From Prevotellaceae bacterium UBA1710 (GTDB taxonomy: Bacteria; Bacteroidota; Bacteroidia; Bacteroidales; Bacteroidaceae), in contig DCJC01000006.1 in NCBI GenBank assembly GCA_002317355.1, forward strand, positions 20,649-84,648: DNA of 64,000 bases, read 5' to 3'. The notes under the pieces are model-generated. The model saw nothing but the letters and a program-made list of their open reading frames with translations. It was not told where the DNA came from and did no database searches. The translations under genes and the position numbers were made by a program. Below, one piece after another: positions 9,118-16,358 of the stretch (its first letter is position 1; each line of letters starts with the position of its first letter).

Positions 9118-9951
9118 ATGAAAGTCTCTCAAAAAGCATATTTACACGTTTTTACCTTTATCGTACTGGCTCTCGGCTTACTCCGACTGACTACAGACAT
9201 TGATCAGCCAAAGTCTCCACAGGACATCGCTTTGGCGGATTCCATTTCTGCCGAAAACGACAACCTTGCGATAGAAGATGAGGTTTCCCCAAAAGACAAC
9301 GACATCGAGGATGCACCAGAGGTGGAGATGGTTTCAAGTGCCAATGATGCAGGCACCTCTCTCCCACCAGACACACGAATTCCGCACAAGATTTTCAGCG
9401 TACCAAACTATGACAAGGCTTTCCCTGACTCTCAGAGCGTGCAGATTCAGGCAGCCATGAAATATGGCGTAAAACCTGTCAAGGATGACAAGGATGCCGA
9501 AAACCGCAAGAACGAACTCGTCTATGTTGGTTCTTCTCCTTGGTTCCATGTTGACAGACTCAGTTCAAGCAGTCCTTACCTCGTGCCTCGTGCTGCCGTG
9601 CTCCTTCAGGACATCGGTCGTGCATTCTTTGACTCACTCGATGCCAAGGGAGTTCCTCTTCATAAAATCATAACAACGAGTGTTTTACGTACAAAGAAGA
9701 GCGTAGAAAAACTTCGCACACGTAACGGCAACGCTACCGAGAACTCATGCCATCTCTACGGCACTACCGTTGACATTTGCTACAACAGATACAAGACCGT
9801 TCAGGATCCAAAGGGTCCTAAGCGCCGTGAGGTCACTAACGACACCCTCAAATGGATTCTCTGTGAGGTACTTAGAGACATGCGCGAGCAAGGCCGTTGC
9901 TATGTGAAGTACGAGAAGAAGCAAGGGTGTTTCCATTTAACAACGAGGTAA
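9118..9951 (+). CDS. DUF5715-like protein with an M15/hedgehog-type metal site
   Basis: The 277-residue protein starts at 9118, 24 bp after a TATCTTTG box; the longer in-frame ORF would run through the promoter. It has an N-terminal membrane segment or uncleaved signal (residues 8-23), an acidic Ser/Asp/Glu-rich linker (30-80) and a C-terminal domain (130-277). That domain contains SCHLYGTTVD at 210-219 (SxHxxGxxxD as in D-Ala-D-Ala peptidases of the M15/VanY fold) and a late His at 273, so an envelope-located zinc peptidase fold is inferred. A near-identical copy of its 3' end occurs at 11005-11106. Confidence 0.8.
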   Translation: MKVSQKAYLHVFTFIVLALGLLRLTTDIDQPKSPQDIALADSISAENDNLAIEDEVSPKDNDIEDAPEVEMVSSANDAGTSLPPDTRIPHKIFSVPNYDKAFPDSQSVQIQAAMKYGVKPVKDDKDAENRKNELVYVGSSPWFHVDRLSSSSPYLVPRAAVLLQDIGRAFFDSLDAKGVPLHKIITTSVLRTKKSVEKLRTRNGNATENSCHLYGTTVDICYNRYKTVQDPKGPKRREVTNDTLKWILCEVLRDMREQGRCYVKYEKKQGCFHLTTR

Positions 9952-9990
9952 AAGAAAGCCCCCTACCCCCCGAAGGGGGAATTCTTTTAT
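9884..9990 (+). repeat. Direct repeat, copy A (gene 3' end plus downstream hairpin)
   Basis: The last 68 bp of the DUF5715 gene plus 39 bp downstream, including a CCCCC-GAA-GGGGG mini-hairpin, recur at 11005-11106 in the same direction with about seven substitutions and a 5-bp gap. Confidence 0.9.
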
Positions 9991-10317
9991 AGTATTTCCA
10001 AACAAAGGGAGTACACATTTATCACATAATACCAGAAAATATCTCTTGCAAACAACGATTTCCTACACCTCAGAATATTATGCGATTTTTTCCAACACAC
10101 AATCATAAATCGCAAACCGATTCCCCAACAAACAAATATCGTGAACAATGAAAAATTCATGATGTAAATTAAGCGTCAAACAATATAGCTCAAATTGCAG
10201 ATCCAAGTTCAATAAGAACTGCAACCCAAGATGGTGATAATACGGAATTTGCTCGTAATCATCCAAACATAACATTTATTTTAAAGACCAAGTTTATAAC
10301 AAGAAAAAAAATATATA
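9952..10317. other. Gene-poor AT-rich spacer
   Basis: After the hairpin the stretch holds no recognised gene. The segment from about 9983 (TTTTATAGTATTTCC) resembles 4275 onward, between prfA and purM. A 65-codon minus-strand ORF (10078-10275) is listed separately as doubtful. Confidence 0.5.
10078..10275 (-). CDS. Doubtful small ORF, 65 aa
   Basis: The translation is rich in Leu, Tyr, His and Phe and resembles no family I know. Its only support is an intact frame between two other accessory genes in AT-rich DNA, where chance ORFs are less common than in GC-rich DNA but not rare. It could equally be non-coding. Confidence 0.18.
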   Translation of the reverse strand: MLCLDDYEQIPYYHHLGLQFLLNLDLQFELYCLTLNLHHEFFIVHDICLLGNRFAIYDCVLEKIA

Positions 10318-10896
10318 ATGAAAATGAAGCTTAATAGATTCAAATGTCCTATCAAAATAATCGCATGTTGTTTATTTCTTTGCGTTTCTGTGGGGTATAT
10401 ATATAACACCTTAAAGAAGGAACAAGAATTAGAAAGAGGAACAGAACTTATGGAGTTCGAAATAACAGACAAAAATCTTCTTAAACTAACAAACAATCAT
10501 GTAAAAGAATTGATAAAAGACAAAAAAACGGACAGAATATTAACATTTGTATTCGAAGAAAAAGAAGATACATTAGTCCTTTCTTATACATATTTTGAAT
10601 CAATAAAAGAAATATGCAATGATTATCTTTTTATACGTCATTATCGAATGATTGGATATATAGAACAAAAACCTTACAAAATAATCGTTTTTTCTGACAT
10701 TGATCGCTTATATCAAACATACAAGATGATTAATTCAATGATGAAGCCCACAGACAATAGTCTTTTATTTCATGACTTATATTACAAACCTTTTACTTTA
10801 TCAAATTGGGGGGATTTCATCTACGAACCTCCAATTAGATGGCATTATAAATTTCATAATGGAAAAGTTTACGGTCCAGAGATAGGAATGGACTAA
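10318..10896 (+). CDS. Orphan membrane-anchored protein of unknown function
   Basis: I do not recognise this 192-residue protein. It has a short basic N-terminus, one hydrophobic segment with several cysteines (residues about 11-28), then a hydrophilic Lys/Glu-rich domain with many Tyr, Phe and Ile; the C-terminal part contains WHYKFHNGKVYGPEIG. Codon use is much more A/T-rich than the flanking genes, with many AAA, ATA and TTA codons. It sits inside the segment bracketed by the duplicated DUF5715 3' end, so it was probably acquired. A short leader with ATATATA precedes ATG 10318; ATG 10324 is an alternative start. Confidence 0.7.
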   Translation: MKMKLNRFKCPIKIIACCLFLCVSVGYIYNTLKKEQELERGTELMEFEITDKNLLKLTNNHVKELIKDKKTDRILTFVFEEKEDTLVLSYTYFESIKEICNDYLFIRHYRMIGYIEQKPYKIIVFSDIDRLYQTYKMINSMMKPTDNSLLFHDLYYKPFTLSNWGDFIYEPPIRWHYKFHNGKVYGPEIGMD

Positions 10897-11004
10897 AACA
10901 AATAACATATATGACTCTTAAGATTTGTCAGCCCTCAGTAAAGATCACACTAAGACAACTTTTTAAATAGTAGCCCAATGTAAAAGTTTAACCATATTCA
11001 AAAA

Positions 11005-11073
11005 GCGAGCAAGTCCGTTGCTATGTGAAGTACGAGAAGAAGCAAGGATGTTTCCATTTGACGACGAGGTAAA
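11005..11073 (+). pseudogene. 3' remnant of a DUF5715 gene
   Basis: The frame encodes the last 22 residues of the DUF5715 protein (EQVRCYVKYEKKQG through HLTTR) and the stop codon, but no 5' part exists. It is the second copy of the direct repeat (11005-11106 overall) and marks the right edge of the roughly 1.1-kb duplicated or inserted segment. Confidence 0.85.
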
Positions 11074-11117
11074 GCTCCTTACCCCCCGAAGGGGGAATTC
11101 TTTCATCTAACAAAGAC

Positions 11118-12191
11118 CTATGAAAAACGCGCAACAATCCTTTCTGCCATAGCATTAAGGTGAAGGCATTGTGTTCTTGTTATTGTTTTTCTCTCCATAT
11201 GAAACTCCCATGGACTTATCTGCAGAAGTCGTCCATCAGCACAAGCGTCAAAGGCCTCACCTGATGGTTTATACAACTTCGGGAATCCATTTTCCCTAAG
11301 CAGAATAATATTATAGCCACGGTTCATAGCCTCTCTTAGCACTTCTTTCTCCTTTGGTGAGATAGCAGCACTCACGAGCACGCCTCCACGTTCGCCACAT
11401 GCTAACCATTCTTCTTTCAAGCGAGCGTTTTCTTCATCCGTATAGCGACGATGCACAATAACCGCCATTTTATCGGGAACATCCAGCAAGAAGCGATTTC
11501 CCACGATCTGGCATTGTTCACCAACCACTTCCATTCCCGTTAGAACCGTGAAAAGCCCAGGATTCTTCCTTTTCGTCATTAATCGGCGAGGATTATCATC
11601 AAGATAACGTTTCCAGTTTTCCAACTGTCCTTCATGCAAAAGGATCTTGTCGTTATAGCCTTTCTCAAAGAGAACTGGGCGCAAGACTTCGGGAGAGCCC
11701 GAAGGAACAGTAACTACCATTCCCGCCGTTTTTCCAGCAGTTGCTACCGTTCCTGCCGCATTTCCAGCAGCCCAACTTCCATCCGTCAAGCTCCACCAAG
11801 CCCTACTGCACCCCGTCTTGAAGCCCCTCACTATCTGCCCAAGATGCTTTCCTGCCCCAAGATCCTCATTCACCCTCAGAATCATGTGAAGATGATCAGG
11901 CATGATGCATAGCTTCCAAACCTCCACCTGTGGGTAGTAATAATGAATCTTGCGAACCTCTTCCTGCTCTATCATTGCCGCAAGAGCAGAAAATTCAATA
12001 TGAGGAGGATCACCTACACTAGTTTCCAAACTTCCCTTAAGCACACCAAACAAAGGAGCACGATCCCGAACCACAAGAGTAATCATATAAGTTCCCTTGC
12101 GGCTGTAATCATGCCATGGAGTACGCCTCTTCATAGAGTGCTGCACATCATGCACCTCCATTCCTGCTGCTATAACATCCTCACGTTTCAT
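11118..12191 (-). CDS. Y1-transposase-like (IS200/RAYT-type) protein with C-terminal extension
   Basis: Residues about 25-220 form a Y1 (HUH) transposase domain: KGTYMITLVVRDRAPLFG, the HUH motif as DHLH at 99-102, and the family end segment GYNDKILLHEGQLENWKRYLDDNPRR. The helix expected to carry the nucleophilic Tyr reads LGQIVRGFKTGCSRAWW and shows no Tyr, so strand cleavage may be lost. Residues about 225-357 are a separate domain with a Rossmann-like pattern (GGVLVSAAISPKEKEVLREA, GYNIILLRENGFPKLYKP) that reminds me of DprA/LOG folds; this is inference. The stop of the DUF6266 gene is 8 bp upstream, so the two are probably cotranscribed. Confidence 0.8.
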   Translation of the reverse strand: MKREDVIAAGMEVHDVQHSMKRRTPWHDYSRKGTYMITLVVRDRAPLFGVLKGSLETSVGDPPHIEFSALAAMIEQEEVRKIHYYYPQVEVWKLCIMPDHLHMILRVNEDLGAGKHLGQIVRGFKTGCSRAWWSLTDGSWAAGNAAGTVATAGKTAGMVVTVPSGSPEVLRPVLFEKGYNDKILLHEGQLENWKRYLDDNPRRLMTKRKNPGLFTVLTGMEVVGEQCQIVGNRFLLDVPDKMAVIVHRRYTDEENARLKEEWLACGERGGVLVSAAISPKEKEVLREAMNRGYNIILLRENGFPKLYKPSGEAFDACADGRLLQISPWEFHMERKTITRTQCLHLNAMAERIVARFS

Positions 12192-12199
12192 TTCTACTC

Positions 12200-13054
12200 C
12201 TACTTATAACTCGCAAATGCTTTCTCAAATGCTTCTTCTCCACAATAGAGGGAATGCAAGACATTATCACTAAGGCATAACTGCTGAGAGGAGACGAGCT
12301 TTTCACGACCACTTCCTCTGCCATGAACAACAGCAAAGGCATAGATGTAGCCATCTGAGTCTGGCACACTCAAAGCCAACTTCCCATCAATATTGCAAAG
12401 CGGAATGCGTGACATTGGAGAGAGCGTTTCAAGCATAGGTGCATTAACAAGTTTGGCACGACTCGACTTATCAAGTGTCAGAACAACCGAAAAGCACTCT
12501 GGAAACTCAACATCCGCATCCAATGACGGAATTCCCTTTTGCCTCAGAACCATAACCTGAAGCGTATCATTATTCATCCATCCCTCGTTATTGGCAGCAA
12601 TCACACCTGCAAGTTCACATTCCTCGGTATTTTCGTTTATCTCAAGATTGCCGATATTGATATCCGTAACGAACACGCCATCACGATAAGCATAATCCAC
12701 AGACGTAATACGACCTTGAGACACGACATAAGGTGCAAGGACATATCTGCATGACTGTTTCTGCAGCTGAGTCAACCAAACGGGACTCTTCATCAGATTA
12801 TAGCTCCTGAAGAAACTCGAAGCATTCTTATTGCCCACGATTCCCTCAAAGTTCTGCTGCAGAAATCCCTTGATGTATTTGTACATGTTCAGGATATTAT
12901 TCATCTTGATACGCTGCTTCATCTGAGCTGGAGACCTTGGATTTGACATCGTCACAGGAAGAGCTCTACCAATAACCTCGCCGTTCACTTGGTAATAGCG
13001 CATATCACCAACTTTTCCACTCACCGAACCAATAGAAGATTTTACTTTTACCAT
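12200..13054 (-). CDS. DUF6266-like protein
   Basis: The 284 residues open with GSVSGKVGDMRYYQVNG and a SNPRSPAQMKQRIKMNN segment, as in the Bacteroidetes DUF6266 family. The rest is beta-rich without a signal peptide. The function of the family is unknown to me. It precedes the RAYT-like gene by 8 bp; this pairing may be meaningful. Upstream (13125-13235) lies a palindromic CGATGGAG element that recurs at 63202-63313. Confidence 0.75.
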   Translation of the reverse strand: MVKVKSSIGSVSGKVGDMRYYQVNGEVIGRALPVTMSNPRSPAQMKQRIKMNNILNMYKYIKGFLQQNFEGIVGNKNASSFFRSYNLMKSPVWLTQLQKQSCRYVLAPYVVSQGRITSVDYAYRDGVFVTDINIGNLEINENTEECELAGVIAANNEGWMNNDTLQVMVLRQKGIPSLDADVEFPECFSVVLTLDKSSRAKLVNAPMLETLSPMSRIPLCNIDGKLALSVPDSDGYIYAFAVVHGRGSGREKLVSSQQLCLSDNVLHSLYCGEEAFEKAFASYK

Positions 13055-13334
13055 ATTTTTTCCTTTCTATCTTTAATTGTTAATAATTCGATTATAATCC
13101 GTAGCGCTTCCGAACATACCCCATCGCAAAACCATCAGTTATCCATCGTTCCTCCATCGAAACGATGGACTATCGATGGAGTATCGATGGAGTATCGATG
13201 GAGTATCTCCCTACTTACTGCCTACAAAGATACTACTTTTTTCGGAATAAAAAGAAAACAAAAGCACAAAAAATGTTTGTTTTTACATTATTTTCGTAGT
13301 TTTGCGTCAAGACGTTTAATATAACACAAAAAAG
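13055..13334. other. Intergenic region carrying a CGATGGAG element
   Basis: No gene was found. It holds the repeat at 13125-13235, then an AT-rich stretch leading into the LRR-gene terminator. Confidence 0.6.
13125..13235. repeat. CGATGGAG palindromic/iterated element, copy 1
   Basis: A hairpin (TCCATCG, AAA, CGATGGA) is followed by three tandem 11-bp units of the type ATCGATGGAGT, then a shared tail CTACTTACTGCCT. It aligns along its length with 63202-63313, where the units read AGCGATGGAGA/T. Confidence 0.85.
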
Positions 13335-13373
13335 CAAGCCGTTCTCAACCTCACTTGGGTTAAGAACGGCTTG
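13335..13373 (-). terminator. Rho-independent terminator of the LRR gene
   Basis: Sixteen-bp arms (CAAGCCGTTCTCAACC and its partner, one G-U pair) enclose a 7-nt loop. On the minus strand the stem is followed by CTTTTTTG. It lies 26 bp after the LRR stop codon. Confidence 0.9.
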
Positions 13374-13398
13374 TCTATTTACATAAGAATACAGAATA

Positions 13399-15330
13399 TC
13401 AGTTTTTCCAACCGCATACATTGTATTTCTTTCCATTTCTAAAGATTACAATCTTGCCATTTTCAATACACTTTCCATTATTCACGACATCATCTGTGTT
13501 GATGTCATAATTTGCTATTCCAGTATTGATATTTTCCTCTGCATCTTCTTCGATGGTAAATTTTCTCCAATACGATGAATTTCTGTATGCCCCCTTGCTT
13601 CCTGCTGGAACATGAAGAGTGCCATAGTTTGAAAACGTATTAGATGATATACTTTGAGGGGTGGTGGAAAGATCTGTGATTGATGATAAGTTATAGCAAC
13701 TATAGAATGCATAGTCCCAAATAATTCCCACCGAACCAGGAATAGTGATCGATGGCAAAGCATCACAATAAGCAAAGGCCCACTCATAAATACTTGTCAC
13801 AGAATTGGGAATTGTGACGGAGGTTAAGCCAGAACATTTGTAAAAGGTATATTTACCAATACTCTTCACAGAATTTGGAATTATAACGGATGTTAAACTA
13901 CGGCAATCGCGAAAGGCTTCGTTCCCAATACTTGTCACAGAATTGGGAATTATAACGGATGTCAAGCCTGAACATGCACGAAAAACATTTTCTCCTATAC
14001 TTGTCACAGAATTAGGGATTGTAACGGATGTCAAGCCCGAGCAACCTTTAAAAGCATATCCGCCAATACTTGTCACAGAATTGGGAATCTCGATTGATTT
14101 TAAGCTTTCACAATCTAAAAAAGCACCGATCCCAATATTTGTCACAGAATTAGGGATTGTTACAGACGTTAAATCAAAGCAAGACTGAAAGGTTCTCTCA
14201 CTTATACTTGTCACGGAATTAGGAATAATGACGGAGGTTAAGCCAGAACAACCAGAAAAGGCATATTCACCAATACTCTTCACAGAATTTGGAATAGTGA
14301 CAGATGTCAAGCCATAGCAACCCTGAAAAGCCTTTTCATCAATACTCGTCACGGTACTAGAAATCGTGATTGATGTCAAACCAGAGCATTCATAAAAGGC
14401 ACTTCTTCCTATACTTGTCACAGAATTTGGAATGGCCATTGAAATTAAGCCAGAACAACCAGAAAAGGCACAACTCCCAATACTTGTTACGGAATTAGGA
14501 ATAATTGTATTTTTACAACCCGCTATTAAAGTATTTGTAGAAGTTTCAATTATAGCATTACAATCGTTTCTGCTATCATACTTGGTATTACCTTTTTCTA
14601 CAATAATCGAGGCTATGCCAGAGCATCCCATAAAGGCATATCCTCCAATACTTGCCACAGAATTAGAGATCGTAATAGATTGTAAACCCGAGCAATTAGA
14701 AAAGGCTGAATTTCCAATACTTGTTACAGAATTTGGAATGGCGATGGATGTCAAGCCAGAACAATTAGAAAATGTAGAATTACTAATACTTGTTACAGAA
14801 TTTGGAATGGCGATGGATGTCAAGCCAGAACAATGATCAAAGGCATATTCCCCAATACTTTTCACAGTATTTGGAATTGTTATTGAGGTTAAACCTGAGC
14901 AGCCCATAAAGACATTATTCTCAATACTTGTCACAGTATTTGGAATTGTTATTGAGGTTAAACTTGAGCAACCCATAAAGGCTGTTTCACCAATAGCAGT
15001 CAAAAAATCAGGAATGGTGATTGATGCCAAGGCATTACAATATGCAAAAGCCCACCCCCCAATACTTGTCACAGTATTTGGAATTATTACTGATGTTAAA
15101 CTAGAGCATTCAAAAAAGGCAGATCCACCAATATTTGTCACTCCACTCTTTATCTCTACTTTTTTGATTTTAGTTCTTTGAGAACGCCATGGAGTCTCCT
15201 CAGATGCATAATCTGGCATATTAGTTCCTGATATAGTTAATGTTCCATCATCAGAAAGACTCCAAGTAATCTCCGCATGAACGGAAATAAAAACGAACGC
15301 ACTTAGGAAAACAAGTAGAATTTTTTTCAT
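13399..15330 (-). CDS. BspA-like leucine-rich-repeat secreted protein
   Basis: The protein (643 residues) is a secreted LRR_5/BspA-type repeat protein. The signal peptide MKKILLVFLSAFVFISVHAE fixes the start at 15330; the longer ORF upstream reads through a palindromic leader and is rejected. About two dozen 23-residue repeats of the type SVTSIGxxAFxxCSGLTSIxIPN fill residues about 40-590. One irregular insert (EKGNTKYDSRNDCNAIIE near 245) is the known BspA interruption. The C-terminus (GKIVIFRNGKKYNVCGWKN) resembles the short C-terminal tails of exported Prevotella proteins. Likely role: surface adhesion, by family knowledge. Confidence 0.92.
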   Translation of the reverse strand: MKKILLVFLSAFVFISVHAEITWSLSDDGTLTISGTNMPDYASEETPWRSQRTKIKKVEIKSGVTNIGGSAFFECSSLTSVIIPNTVTSIGGWAFAYCNALASITIPDFLTAIGETAFMGCSSLTSITIPNTVTSIENNVFMGCSGLTSITIPNTVKSIGEYAFDHCSGLTSIAIPNSVTSISNSTFSNCSGLTSIAIPNSVTSIGNSAFSNCSGLQSITISNSVASIGGYAFMGCSGIASIIVEKGNTKYDSRNDCNAIIETSTNTLIAGCKNTIIPNSVTSIGSCAFSGCSGLISMAIPNSVTSIGRSAFYECSGLTSITISSTVTSIDEKAFQGCYGLTSVTIPNSVKSIGEYAFSGCSGLTSVIIPNSVTSISERTFQSCFDLTSVTIPNSVTNIGIGAFLDCESLKSIEIPNSVTSIGGYAFKGCSGLTSVTIPNSVTSIGENVFRACSGLTSVIIPNSVTSIGNEAFRDCRSLTSVIIPNSVKSIGKYTFYKCSGLTSVTIPNSVTSIYEWAFAYCDALPSITIPGSVGIIWDYAFYSCYNLSSITDLSTTPQSISSNTFSNYGTLHVPAGSKGAYRNSSYWRKFTIEEDAEENINTGIANYDINTDDVVNNGKCIENGKIVIFRNGKKYNVCGWKN

Positions 15331-15741
15331 AATTGTAAAAATAAAAAAAGGGCGCAGACTTTCCGAAATCCTCGTCCTTCTACTCAGGTTCCGCCAAGAA
15401 CCGCTACAACAGACAAGTACGGAGAAGCCCATGCCCTAAACGGACACGGAACTTTTCGCTTACTTGTTCTCGTTGTATTGAATTTGGCGGATTCGAGTAG
15501 AAGAGAACAAGAGCAAATCGCTCAATGTTATTTTATATATGTCGAGAGAATCGGTAGTTGCTCACCCAAAGGTCAATAAAATTGTGTTAACTGATTTTGC
15601 TCATGCCAGCTTCTAAAGCAGACAAAGCATAGGGGAAACGTTACCGTTCGTCTGATTATTTTTAATGTTTTATTTCTTTTTCTTGATATATATTTTTTAA
15701 GGGTTAATAATTATGTTGAACTAATTCTGCTTGCAAAAGTA
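15331..15741 (-). promoter_or_regulatory. Long structured 5' leader of the LRR gene
   Basis: A consensus promoter (TTTG at 15765-15762, 20 bp, TACTTTTG at 15741-15734, minus strand) predicts a leader of about 395 nt. Within it, arms at 15484-15503 and 15377-15397 pair almost completely (TTGGCGG and AGTAGAAG blocks), and inside them TACTTGT/ACAAGTA and GTTGT/ACAAC blocks (15461-15476 with 15406-15419) pair again, giving a hairpin about 127 nt long. No coding function is seen. It may be a cis-regulatory RNA or a palindromic repeat inserted in the leader. Confidence 0.6.
15377..15503. repeat. Extended imperfect palindrome
   Basis: Outer arms of 20-21 bp and inner arms of 14-16 bp are complementary, with a central region containing AAGCCCATGCCC and GGACACGG. 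It lies in the LRR leader. Confidence 0.85.
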
Positions 15742-15780
15742 AACAATTATTTTGAAAACTCCAAATATATTGACAAAAAA

Positions 15781-15815
15781 ATCCTCCCTAATCAGCAAAG
15801 CTAATAAGGGAGGAT
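15781..15815 (-). terminator. Terminator of the 15909-16358 lipoprotein gene
   Basis: Fifteen-bp arms (ATCCTCCCTAATCAG and partner, two mismatches) are followed on the minus strand by a run of seven T. Confidence 0.85.
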
Positions 15816-15908
15816 ATATTATTCAAATTTCTTGATTTCCTGAGTTATCGGAAAGCGAATCTACATAATAAGTTCAAAAAAAACACGACCTATCGGAAGC
15901 TAATATCA

Positions 15909-16358
15909 TCATTTCACGTATGAGATTTCACAATCAACATCGTTTTTCTTTATTGTTTTCGGAACGATAAAAGCGATACACCAAGGTTCAATCACACAAA
16001 GTTCATTCTGATGTACAATAATATCAAATTTGTATTTCCCTTCGGTCTTTGTCCAATTCTTACCAATATTGTGAACACCGTAGTTTGATACATCTGCAAT
16101 CAAAAGAATATTGTTTGCAGAAAAATCAACTTTGTCCAAATATTCAGTATAACGATCTGGAAGTATCTGCTTTAGAGTTTTCGCGTCTTCAACAAGAACA
16201 AAATGATCATCCGTAGTCATTTTTCCGCTGAGAAAACCTTCAACACTTACAGGAGCCGTAACTATCTCATCATCATCTTCTTCACTACATGAAGCAAACA
16301 ACATATTGCCACAAAGAAATGCCAATACAAGACCAAGGAAAATAATTAGTTTTTTCAT
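15909..16358 (-). CDS. Small secreted lipoprotein of unknown function
   Basis: The signal peptide ends in a lipobox, LFASC, with the lipidated Cys at residue 24, followed by an acidic SEEDDDE stretch, the export-to-surface type of sequence in Bacteroidetes lipoproteins. The remaining about 120 residues are unrecognised, with Cys at 120, 126 and 143. Its ATG overlaps the stop of the thioredoxin-like gene by 4 bp (ATGA), which shows translational coupling and suggests a shared redox-related role; a strong terminator follows. Confidence 0.85.
   Translation of the reverse strand: MKKLIIFLGLVLAFLCGNMLFASCSEEDDDEIVTAPVSVEGFLSGKMTTDDHFVLVEDAKTLKQILPDRYTEYLDKVDFSANNILLIADVSNYGVHNIGKNWTKTEGKYKFDIIVHQNELCVIEPWCIAFIVPKTIKKNDVDCEISYVK

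Noticed and set aside
9118..11106. Transposon with direct-repeat ends
   Set aside because: The long direct repeat contains gene sequence, there is no transposase between the copies, and no short target duplication was found.
13399..15432. 34-residue N-terminal extension of the LRR protein
   Set aside because: It reads through the leader palindrome; a clear signal peptide starts at 15330.
15377..15503. Integron attC-like site
   Set aside because: The imperfect palindrome is suggestive, but no GTTRRRY/RYYYAAC core boxes or integrase were seen.
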